A DNA stretch of 5,672 bases from Paracoccaceae bacterium (lineage in GTDB: Bacteria > Pseudomonadota > Alphaproteobacteria > Rhodobacterales > Rhodobacteraceae): assembly GCA_027030435.1 (NCBI GenBank), contig JALVEX010000026.1, positions 1-5,672 on the forward strand, given 5' to 3'. A program made the position numbers and the translations under genes. The stretch's first letter is position 1. Each line of letters opens with the position of its first letter. The notes under the pieces were generated by a model. That model worked only from the letters and a program-made list of their open reading frames with translations, was not told the origin of the DNA and made no database searches. Positions 1 through 5,672 of the stretch are shown here, in pieces.

Positions 1-666
1 GCGCAGGGCCATTTCTTCGCCCGCGGGCTCTGGGAGGAAGGCGGGGCTGGGTGCCTCAATACCGGCCTCATCTCCGAGGATATCACCAGCGCCTGGCTCG
101 AGGGAGAGGGCGCGCGCCATCCCTTCGAAGGCGAGACGAAGCCCGATGGCGGGATGCGCGCCGGCTATACCTGGTGCAAGGCGCCGCGCCTCGAGGGGCG
201 TATCGCGGAAGTGGGGGCGCTGGCGCGCCAGGTGGTGGCGGGCCATCCGCTGGCGCGCGATCTTCTGGCCGGGGGGCGGGGAAACGTGGAGGCCCGGATC
301 GTGGCGCGCTTCATCGAGATCGCGCTCTTGGTGCCGGCGATGGAGCGGTGGCTATCGGCGATCCGCCCGCGCGAGCCTTTCATCGCCCATGGCGCGGCTT
401 TCGAAAGCGGCGAGGGCGCCGGGCTCACGGAAGCGGCGCGCGGCGCGCTCGGCCATTGGCTGAGGGTCGAGGAGGGGCGGATCGCGAATTATCAGATCAT
501 CGCCCCCACGACCTGGAATTTCTCCCCCCGCGACGAGGCGGGCCAGCCCGGACCGCTTGAAACGGCGCTCGAGGGGGCGCCCGTGCAGGAAGGGGAGGAA
601 GCGCCCGTATCCGTGCAGCATATCGTGCGCTCCTTCGATCCCTGCATGGTCTGCACCGTGCATTAG
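1..666 (+). CDS. hupV: [NiFe]-hydrogenase large subunit, H2-sensing (regulatory) type, 3' part
   Basis: This is the C-terminal 221 residues of a [NiFe]-hydrogenase large subunit; the 5' end lies outside the window and the frame is open from base 1. Visible family signatures are YTWCKAPRLEG followed by EVGALAR (about residues 56-77), a C-terminal segment with PTTWNFSPRD (about 170-179), and the nickel-binding motif DPCMVCTVH at 213-221, whose Cys215 and Cys218 would be the C-terminal pair of the four Ni-Fe ligands. TAG follows the final His directly. Catalytic uptake hydrogenases carry a further peptide after this His that an endopeptidase removes; sensor hydrogenases HupV/HoxC lack it. I therefore infer the sensor subunit, which with HupU detects H2 and signals to a histidine kinase (HupT/HoxJ) controlling hydrogenase expression, in the cytoplasm. 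The hypF gene next door matches the hupTUV-hypF order known in Rhodobacter. Alternative name: hoxC. Large-subunit identity is near certain; the sensor assignment is strong. Confidence 0.9.
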   Translation, partial: AQGHFFARGLWEEGGAGCLNTGLISEDITSAWLEGEGARHPFEGETKPDGGMRAGYTWCKAPRLEGRIAEVGALARQVVAGHPLARDLLAGGRGNVEARIVARFIEIALLVPAMERWLSAIRPREPFIAHGAAFESGEGAGLTEAARGALGHWLRVEEGRIANYQIIAPTTWNFSPRDEAGQPGPLETALEGAPVQEGEEAPVSVQHIVRSFDPCMVCTVH

Positions 667-678
667 CCCGGGGGCGGC

Positions 679-3021
679 ATGGCTGAAACCTGGCAGATAA
701 GGGTGCGCGGGCTGGTTCAGGGGGTCGGATTTCGCCCCTTCGTGTGGAAGCTTGCGCGCGGGATGGGGCTTCGTGGCGATGTGCGCAACGATGGCGAGGG
801 GGTGCTTGTGCGCCTGGAAGCGCCCCGGCCGATGCTCGAAGCCTTCCGCGATGCTCTCAGGGCCGAAGCGCCGCCGCTGGCGCGGATCGATGCGGTGGAG
901 GTCCGCCCGCTTGTGGGCGCGGAGGAGGAGTGGCGGGATTTCTCGATCATCGGCAGCGGCGGGGGGGCGGTGCGCACCGGCATCCTGCCCGATGCCGCGA
1001 CCTGCGCCGATTGCCTTGATGAGATTTCCGATCCCGCCAACCGGCGCGCCGGCTATGCCTTCACCAACTGCACCAACTGCGGCCCCAGGCTCTCGATCAT
1101 CCGCGCCATTCCCTATGATCGGGTGAATACCTCCATGGCGGAATTCGAGATGTGCGGCGCCTGCCGGGAAGAATACGAAAACCCGGCCGACCGCCGCTTC
1201 CATGCCCAGCCCAATGCCTGCCCCGAGTGCGGCCCGCGCCTGTGGCTGGAGGATGAGAGCGGCCCGTGCGCAGGCGATCCGATCGCGGCTGCCGCAGCGG
1301 CGATCAGGGCGGGAAGGATCGTGGCCGTCAAGGGGATCGGGGGCTTTCAGCTGGCTGTCGATGCCACCAGCGAAGAGGCGGTGGCGCGGCTGCGCAGGCG
1401 CAAGCGCCGGCCGGGAAAGCCGCTTGCGGTGATGGTGCGGGATCTGGAGATGGCAAGACGCCATGCGCGGCTCGGCCCGGAGGCGGAAGAGATCCTGAAG
1501 GCGCCGTCCGCGCCGATCGTCCTGCTTCCGCCCGCGGGGGAGCCGCTGGCCGAAGGTATAGCGCCGGGGCAGGGGCGGCTTGGCATCATGCTGCCCAACA
1601 CGCCCCTTCATCATCTGCTGATGCGCGCGCTCGAGGGCCCGATCGTGCTCACATCGGGCAATGTCTCGGGCGAACCCCAGATCATCGCCAATGACGCGGC
1701 GCGCGCCGGCCTCGCGGGGATTGCCGATCTGTGGCTCATGCACGATCGCGAGATCGTCAACCGCGTGGACGACGGGGTGGTGCAGATCGTGGCGGGCCGA
1801 CCGCAGATCCTGCGCCGGGCGCGCGGCGAGGCGCCGGCTCCCCTCCTGCTGCATCCGGGCTTTTCGGCCGCGCCGCCGGTGCTGGCGGTCGGCGGGGATC
1901 TGAAGAACACCTACTGCCTGCTGGATGGCGGGCAGGCGATCGTGAGCCAGCACATGGGGGACATGGAAAATCCGCTGGTCCAGCGGGATTTCCGCCGCAA
2001 TCTGGCGCTGTTTCGCGCCGCCCATGATTTCACCCCGGCAGTGATCGCGACGGACATGCATCCGGGATATTTCGCAACCCGCCTCGGCGCAGAGGAGGCC
2101 GGAGCGGCCGGGGCGGATCTGGTGGCGGTGCAGCACCATCATGCGCATGTGGCCAGCGTCATGGCCGAGCATGGCCTCGCGCCGGACGCGCCCCCGGTGC
2201 TCGCAATCGTGCTCGACGGGCTGGGCCACGGGCCCGATGGCGCCATATGGGGCGGCGAATTCCTGCTGGCCGATTTTCACGGCTTCCGCCGGCTTTGCCA
2301 TTTCGCGCCCGTCCCGCTGCCCGGCGGCGACAAGGCGAACCGTCAGCCCTGGCGCAATGCGCTGGCGCATCTGATCTTCGCCTTCGGCCCCGATGCCATC
2401 GCGGCGCTTGGGGAAAGCCATGGCGATCTTCCGGCGCTGAAGAGGCTGGGCGAAAAGCCGGTGGCGATGATCGCGCAGATGATGCAACGGGGGTTGAACG
2501 CCCCGCCAGCGGCTTCCGCGGGGCGGCTCTTTGATGCGGTGGCGGCGATGCTTGGCATCGCCTTCGAGGCGGTGGAATACGAGGGCGAGGCGGCGATGCG
2601 CCTGCAGGCGCTGGCCGAAAGCTGCCCCGGCGAGAGCGGATCCTACGCCTGGGAAGAGGGCGAGAGCATCGGCTGGGCGCCGCTCTGGGAAGGCGTCCTG
2701 GCCGATCTTGCGGATGCGCTGCCGCCCGCCCGCATCGCCGCGCGGTTTCACAATACGCTGATCCGCCTCCTGATCGAAACGGGCACGGCCCTTGCAAGGC
2801 GCAGCGGCGCGGAGCGGATCGTGCTTTCGGGCGGGGTCATGCAGAATGCGCTGCTCCTCGAGGGTGCCGCTTCGGGCCTTGCCGCCGCCGGCTTCGAGAT
2901 CCTGCAGCCGCGAAGCCTGCCGGCCAATGACGGCGGGCTCTCGCTCGGGCAGGCCGCGATCGCCGCCGCCGCTGCCATGCGGCCCGAGGCCGCGGGGCCG
3001 GACAGGCAAGCGAAGGCGTAA
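679..3021 (+). CDS. hypF: Carbamoyltransferase HypF, hydrogenase maturation
   Basis: HypF (780 residues, usual length about 750-800) uses carbamoyl phosphate and ATP to transfer a carbamoyl group to the C-terminal Cys of HypE, the first step in making the CN ligands of the NiFe site. It is cytoplasmic. Domains in order: an acylphosphatase domain (about 5-95) with GVGFRPF, catalytic Arg19 and Asn37; a double zinc finger (109-184) with the exact spacing CX2CX18CX2CX24CX2CX18CX2C, all eight Cys present; a YrdC-like domain (about 200-385) with KGIGGFQLAVDAT, KRRPGKPLAVMV and LTSGNVSGEP; and a Kae1-like domain (about 400-765) with HHHAH at 486-490, VLDGLGHGPDG at 511-521, LSGGVMQN at 716-723 and NDGGLSLGQ at 750-758. 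The protein looks intact. The ATG lies 12 bases after the hupV stop, preceded by GGGGGC at 669-674, so the two genes are probably co-transcribed. The start is supported because the acylphosphatase fold begins within the first ten residues. Confidence 0.97.
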   Translation: MAETWQIRVRGLVQGVGFRPFVWKLARGMGLRGDVRNDGEGVLVRLEAPRPMLEAFRDALRAEAPPLARIDAVEVRPLVGAEEEWRDFSIIGSGGGAVRTGILPDAATCADCLDEISDPANRRAGYAFTNCTNCGPRLSIIRAIPYDRVNTSMAEFEMCGACREEYENPADRRFHAQPNACPECGPRLWLEDESGPCAGDPIAAAAAAIRAGRIVAVKGIGGFQLAVDATSEEAVARLRRRKRRPGKPLAVMVRDLEMARRHARLGPEAEEILKAPSAPIVLLPPAGEPLAEGIAPGQGRLGIMLPNTPLHHLLMRALEGPIVLTSGNVSGEPQIIANDAARAGLAGIADLWLMHDREIVNRVDDGVVQIVAGRPQILRRARGEAPAPLLLHPGFSAAPPVLAVGGDLKNTYCLLDGGQAIVSQHMGDMENPLVQRDFRRNLALFRAAHDFTPAVIATDMHPGYFATRLGAEEAGAAGADLVAVQHHHAHVASVMAEHGLAPDAPPVLAIVLDGLGHGPDGAIWGGEFLLADFHGFRRLCHFAPVPLPGGDKANRQPWRNALAHLIFAFGPDAIAALGESHGDLPALKRLGEKPVAMIAQMMQRGLNAPPAASAGRLFDAVAAMLGIAFEAVEYEGEAAMRLQALAESCPGESGSYAWEEGESIGWAPLWEGVLADLADALPPARIAARFHNTLIRLLIETGTALARRSGAERIVLSGGVMQNALLLEGAASGLAAAGFEILQPRSLPANDGGLSLGQAAIAAAAAMRPEAAGPDRQAKA

Positions 3022-3079
3022 GCGCCCCGCCTGCTTGTGCCATGCTTTGGGCCGCGCAGGGGCATTGCCTGACGTGCGA

Positions 3080-3106
3080 CCGCCCCGTTGGGGGGCAACG
3101 GGGCGG
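3080..3106. terminator. Perfect 11-bp GC hairpin between convergent hypF and apt, probable bidirectional terminator
   Basis: Arms CCGCCCCGTTG (3080-3090) and CAACGGGGCGG (3096-3106) are exact reverse complements around a 5-base GGGGG loop. It lies 58 bases after the hypF stop and 72 bases beyond the apt stop on the other strand, so it is well placed to end transcription from both sides. Neither strand shows a T-tract after the stem, so it is not a canonical intrinsic terminator. It could work with Rho or protect mRNA 3' ends. The structure is certain; the function is inferred from its place. Confidence 0.6.
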
Positions 3107-3178
3107 CCAACTTCTGTGCAAACAGCGCCTGCTCCCGACAGGCAGGATCCTCAATAGGGCGATTCCCTTACGAAAGGA

Positions 3179-3709
3179 TTACGCGCCCTCGAATTCCACA
3201 AGCGTATGCACCTTCATCCCGAGCTTCTCGAGCCGCTCGCGCCCGCCGAGATCGGGCAGGTCGATGATGAAGGAGCAGCCCACGATCTCGCCCCCGAGGC
3301 GCTCCACCAGCTTGATGCTGGCCTCCGCCGTGCCGCCGGTGGCCAGAAGATCGTCCACGATCAGGATCTTCTCCCCGGGGGAGATGGCATCATCATGGAT
3401 CTCCATCACCGCCTCGCCGTATTCGAGCGTATAGGCCTCGGAAATGGTGGCGCCGGGCAGCTTGCCCTTCTTGCGGATCGGCACGAATCCCTTGGTCAGC
3501 TGATGGGCGATGGCGCCGCCCACGATGAAGCCGCGCGCCTCCAGCCCCACGACCTTGTCGATCTCCTGGCCGGCATAGGGATGCAGCATCTGATCCACCG
3601 CCATGCGAAAACCGCGCGCATCGGCGAAAAGCGTGGTGACATCGCGAAACATGATCCCTTCATGGGGGAAATCGACGATGGTGCGGATGTAATCCTTGAC
3701 GGTTTTCAT
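3179..3709 (-). CDS. apt: Adenine phosphoribosyltransferase
   Basis: Apt converts adenine and PRPP to AMP and pyrophosphate in the cytoplasm (purine salvage). The protein is 176 residues, normal for the family. Visible signatures: DFPHEGIMFRDVT near the N-terminus (13-25), GLEARGFIVGGAIAHQL (55-71), the flexible-loop region RKKGKLPG (79-86), and the PRPP-binding motif VDDLLATGGT at 118-127. The frame stays open upstream as far as 3808, which would give 209 residues. I chose the ATG at 3709 because MKTVKDYIRTIVDFP is the typical start of the family and a purine-rich AGAGGGAAGG (3723-3714) sits 4 bases before it, whereas the upstream residues look unlike Apt. The gene faces hypF and lies 111 bases downstream of a small membrane-protein gene on the same strand; the gap holds a possible promoter, so apt may have its own transcript. 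No connection with hydrogenase function is apparent. Confidence 0.96.
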   Translation of the reverse strand: MKTVKDYIRTIVDFPHEGIMFRDVTTLFADARGFRMAVDQMLHPYAGQEIDKVVGLEARGFIVGGAIAHQLTKGFVPIRKKGKLPGATISEAYTLEYGEAVMEIHDDAISPGEKILIVDDLLATGGTAEASIKLVERLGGEIVGCSFIIDLPDLGGRERLEKLGMKVHTLVEFEGA

Positions 3710-3762
3710 GGGGCCTTCCCTCTGGCGAACAACGGTATCGGCCCCGCTCCGGGCCGCATCAA

Positions 3763-3791
3763 CTGATACGCGAGCCCGCGCGCCCAGACAA
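3763..3791 (-). promoter_or_regulatory. Possible sigma70-type promoter for apt
   Basis: On the - strand TTGTCT (3791-3786) and TATCAG (3768-3763) are separated by exactly 17 bases. Each hexamer matches its consensus at four of six positions. It would give a leader of about 45 bases that includes a small hairpin, CGGCCC/GGGCCG (3739-3744 with 3751-3756, 6-base loop), just upstream of the apt ribosome binding site. In GC-rich DNA such matches arise by chance, so this is only a candidate. Confidence 0.3.
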
Positions 3792-3820
3792 CGGCGATGT
3801 TGCCGCAAGCCGGCGCATTT

Positions 3821-4201
3821 TCAGCGCAGGGTGCGAAAAGCGCCGGCCGCGTCGCTCAGTATCCCTACCCCCCGGAGCACCAGCGCGAAGACGATGAAGC
3901 AGACGGCGAAATTCACCACATGGCGCAGGGCGATCAGCGCAGGGTTCGTGGTGTTCGGGAAAAGCCTGATCTCGGGGCGCAGCAGGAAGCGCGAGGCGAT
4001 GTAGCCGAAGAGGAAGAAGGAAAGCACCCAGCGCGCCACGGTGAAGGCCGGGGCCTGATAGAGCGTTTCGAGGTAGCGCATGAAGCCCACGATCATCGCC
4101 CAGCGGACGACGTGGAAAACCTCGTCGGTCAGCGCCTCGAAACGCCGGCCCATGGCTTCGCGCCAGCGGGGATCGGACATTCTTTCCAGTATCTGCGTCA
4201 T
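3821..4201 (-). CDS. Small integral membrane protein of unknown function (126 residues)
   Basis: I do not recognise this protein. It has a charged N-terminal segment (about 1-26, with RMSDPRWREAMGRR) and then two or three hydrophobic segments: a weaker one at about 27-46 (VVRWAMIVGFMRYL), a clear one at about 54-74 (WVLSFFLFGYIASRFLL), and a clear one at about 94-114 (VVNFAVCFIVFALVLRGVGIL). The last two are joined by a polar loop with FPNTTNP. There is no obvious signal peptide or catalytic motif. The frame is open to 4282, but the ATG at 4201 is preferred: AAGGAG lies 7 bases before it, and the extra 27 residues upstream look like translated intergenic DNA. The gene is 94 bases downstream of the DUF2269 gene and 111 upstream of apt, all on the same strand, so it may be in either transcript or alone. 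The good ribosome binding site and sensible membrane topology support a real gene. Confidence 0.75.
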   Translation of the reverse strand: MTQILERMSDPRWREAMGRRFEALTDEVFHVVRWAMIVGFMRYLETLYQAPAFTVARWVLSFFLFGYIASRFLLRPEIRLFPNTTNPALIALRHVVNFAVCFIVFALVLRGVGILSDAAGAFRTLR

Positions 4202-4208
4202 GCCTGTG

Positions 4209-4214
4209 CTCCTT
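4209..4214 (-). promoter_or_regulatory. Ribosome binding site that fixes the start of the 126-residue membrane protein
   Basis: AAGGAG on the - strand (4214-4209) is a strong Shine-Dalgarno match with a 7-base spacer to the ATG at 4201. It decides for this start over the longer in-frame alternative at 4282. Confidence 0.7.
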
Positions 4215-4295
4215 TGCCGCCAGCATGGCGCCGGGGCCGGAGGGGAGGCAAAACACTGCCCCGTGAGGGCGGCGAATTTCACGCAGGTTTGAGCG

Positions 4296-4772
4296 TCAGA
4301 GAGTGATTTCAGGCCGGTTGACCATGAGCCAGAATATGCAGATCAGGGCCGCGAAGGCGGGCCAGCCCAGAGCAAACCACAGGCGGAAATCCTTGCGGGC
4401 GCGCTCTGGCAGGGGCGTGTTGCCGGCCAGTGCGGCTCCTGCCAGATCGCGGATGCTGATTTGCAGGTGAACGACCGGGGCCCAGCAGAGAAAGGCCAGT
4501 ATGTAGAGGGCATAGGTCAGCAGTAGCCAGGGCTCGTTCCAGTCATGGCCTTGTTGCAGGATCAGCAGGTAACCGGTGAGCGGCTGGATGAATCCGGCGG
4601 GCGTGGTGAAGATCCAGTCGGCAACAACCACGCCTGAGGCGACGGAATGGATGGTTTCCACCCGCCCCGTGCGCCACGCCCAGACCATCTGAAATGCCGT
4701 GCCAATGCCGGTGCCGAACAGCACGGTGGAGGAGAGGATATGCAGCCATTTCAGGGTCAGATACGGATCCAT
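4296..4772 (-). CDS. DUF2269 family integral membrane protein
   Basis: This is a 158-residue, highly hydrophobic protein. Its N-terminus, LKWLHILSSTVLFGTGIGTA, fits what I remember of the DUF2269 family; its biochemical role is unknown to me. Four membrane segments can be seen at about 7-30, 46-73, 82-104 and 130-151, with polar stretches RTGRVET (34-40) and PLPERARKDFR (120-130) between them. Histidines at 11, 42 and 102 lie in or next to membrane segments and could bind a metal or haem, but this is speculation. Its ATG directly follows the TAA of the SDR-DoxX gene with no base between, and its ribosome binding site GAGGAA (4784-4779) lies inside that gene, so translation is probably coupled and the two products probably act together. 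The next gene downstream is the 126-residue membrane protein. Confidence 0.85.
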   Translation of the reverse strand: MDPYLTLKWLHILSSTVLFGTGIGTAFQMVWAWRTGRVETIHSVASGVVVADWIFTTPAGFIQPLTGYLLILQQGHDWNEPWLLLTYALYILAFLCWAPVVHLQISIRDLAGAALAGNTPLPERARKDFRLWFALGWPAFAALICIFWLMVNRPEITL

Positions 4773-5672
4773 TTACCGTTCCTCTTCCAGCACGCGGTGG
4801 ATCAGGATCAGCACGAGGATGGGCAGGTTTTTCAGCAAACCGCCGAACGGGTCCAGCCAGAGGGCGGGGTTGATCAGGCTTAGGCCCACCGTATAGCCCG
4901 CGACCATTGCAAATTGCAGCCATGCGATTTGTTTCAAACGCCATGCGCGAAGAAGGGCCAGCGCGACCAAAAGGTCAATCGTGCCGGTGATGCGGGCGGC
5001 GGCGATCAGAAAGCTGTCAGGCAACAGGCCCGAAACATGGGGCAGGAAGCTGTCGGCGGGCAGCAGCAGGCCGATCAGCCCCGAGGCCAGCCACATCAGT
5101 GCCAGCGTCAGCCGCAAAACGGGGCGCAGCAGGTAGAGGCGGGCGTGCCACAGGTCTTGCGTTTGCGAGGGGCGGGCGCGCAGGAAGGTGGCAAAGCCGC
5201 GCGGGCGGGTTTTGAAATGGCGGTTCTGTTCGGTTGTGTTCGTTGCCACGCCCTGTTCCAACTGCTGCACCGATGTGGCCGAGATCGGAGCAAGGCGCAG
5301 GGCATCCCCGATGCGGCCCATCAGGCGGGCCAGCGGCAGGGGCAGGCGCAGGATGCGGGCCGGGCGCAGGCCCAGCCATGCGCGCAATCTGGTCAGCAGG
5401 GCGGTTTGGGTGATCCGCTCCGGCCCCCCGATTTCGACTGGCCGGGCCGGCGTATCGGCCTCAAGCGCCTCGATTGCCAGTGCCGCCAGATCATCGGCAT
5501 GGATCGGGTTGAAGGGCTGATTGCCCGTGCCGATCACAGGCGTGACGAGCGGCAGCGCAGCCAGCGCGCGGGCAAGGGATGAGCCGCCGTAGCTGCCGTC
5601 CGCCAGCACCAGACCGGGACGCAGAATGGTGATGGGGATGGGCGCGGCCTGTGCGGCCTCCTCACCCTCACG
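4773..5672 (-). CDS. SDR/NAD(P)-binding protein fused to a C-terminal DoxX-like membrane domain, 5' end missing
   Basis: The C-terminal 299 residues are in the window; the gene runs off the right edge and the frame is open to the last base. A GTG at 5609 is an internal Val codon, not the start, because the family signature ITILRPGLVLADG spans it. Residues about 1-150 (counted from the edge) look like the back half of an atypical/extended SDR, a NAD-dependent epimerase-like protein: TILRPG (15-20), FNPIHADDLAALAIEAL (54-70) and VEIGGPERIT (79-88). The GxxGxxG nucleotide-binding loop and any YxxxK site would be in the missing part. After a linker (about 135-164) come four hydrophobic segments (about 169-194, 206-229, 233-254 and 262-290), interpreted as a DoxX-like domain. 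This would tether the SDR domain to the inner membrane. The substrate cannot be told from the sequence. It is followed directly by the DUF2269 gene, so they form one operon. Confidence 0.85.
   Translation of the reverse strand, partial: REGEEAAQAAPIPITILRPGLVLADGSYGGSSLARALAALPLVTPVIGTGNQPFNPIHADDLAALAIEALEADTPARPVEIGGPERITQTALLTRLRAWLGLRPARILRLPLPLARLMGRIGDALRLAPISATSVQQLEQGVATNTTEQNRHFKTRPRGFATFLRARPSQTQDLWHARLYLLRPVLRLTLALMWLASGLIGLLLPADSFLPHVSGLLPDSFLIAAARITGTIDLLVALALLRAWRLKQIAWLQFAMVAGYTVGLSLINPALWLDPFGGLLKNLPILVLILIHRVLEEER
4779..4784 (-). promoter_or_regulatory. Ribosome binding site of the DUF2269 gene inside the SDR-DoxX coding end
   Basis: GAGGAA on the - strand (4784-4779) lies within the last codons of the SDR-DoxX gene, 6 bases before the DUF2269 ATG. 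Together with the abutting TAA-ATG it points to translational coupling by ribosomes finishing the upstream gene. Confidence 0.65.

Noticed and set aside
2159..2797. 212-codon - strand frame inside hypF
   Set aside because: Low-complexity Arg/Pro/Ala translation and full overlap with the conserved Kae1-like domain of HypF; a compositional shadow.
352..3009. Very long open frame (885 codons) on the - strand opposite hupV and hypF
   Set aside because: It is antisense to two unmistakable genes, its translation is rich in Arg, His, Pro and Gly with no domain I recognise, and long antisense frames are common where third positions are mostly G or C.
3127..3143. Small hairpin GCCTG/CAGGC with a 7-base loop downstream of apt
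   Set aside because: Five base pairs only, no T-tract; easily chance in GC-rich DNA and overshadowed by the perfect 11-bp stem nearby.
3710..3808. N-terminal extension of Apt to 209 residues
   Set aside because: The 33 extra residues do not resemble Apt, and the ATG at 3709 has a good ribosome binding site and gives the usual protein length.
4262..4283. Inverted repeat CGTGA/TCACG with a 12-base loop downstream of the DUF2269 gene
   Set aside because: Only five base pairs with a long loop and no T-tract; too weak to call a terminator.
3797..4306. 169-codon + strand frame opposite the small membrane protein
   Set aside because: Charged low-complexity translation without recognisable features, antisense to a frame with a strong ribosome binding site and coherent membrane helices.
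4914..5582. 222-codon + strand frame opposite the SDR-DoxX gene
   Set aside because: Gln/Gly/Arg-rich translation typical of antisense frames; the opposite strand has recognisable SDR motifs.

Overview
This window looks like chromosomal DNA of a high-GC alphaproteobacterium, most likely a member of the Rhodobacterales. The reasons are the overall GC richness, an Apt protein of the Rhodobacteraceae type (recognised from memory, not by a search), and a hupV-hypF gene pair arranged as in the hydrogenase clusters of Rhodobacter species. I see no RNA genes, CRISPR arrays or insertion sequences. No stretch longer than about 160 bases lacks a gene.

Left part (1-3021, + strand): the 3' end of a [NiFe]-hydrogenase large subunit gene, then hypF 12 bases later. 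The large subunit stops exactly at the final histidine of its C-terminal nickel-binding motif, so it has no cleavable C-terminal peptide. This is the hallmark of the regulatory, H2-sensing hydrogenases (HupUV/HoxBC) rather than the energy-conserving uptake enzyme. HypF is a complete carbamoyltransferase that starts synthesis of the CN ligands of the NiFe(CN)2CO site, so the pair is a sensor subunit plus a maturation factor that it needs.

Middle (3022-3820): a convergent intergenic region with a perfect 11-bp GC hairpin separates the hydrogenase genes from apt, a purine-salvage gene on the - strand. The hydrogenase cluster therefore ends at hypF on this side.

Right part (3821-5672, - strand, transcribed right to left): the C-terminal two thirds or so of an SDR/NAD(P)-binding protein fused to a DoxX-like membrane domain, then a DUF2269 membrane protein whose ATG directly abuts the SDR stop codon, then a 126-residue membrane protein of unknown function, then apt. 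The SDR-DoxX and DUF2269 genes are clearly one translationally coupled unit and may form a membrane redox module of unknown substrate. Sampled 60-base lines in this part are less GC-rich than those in hypF. The best candidates for undescribed biology are this coupled pair and the small membrane protein beside apt; the hydrogenase part is well understood by family.
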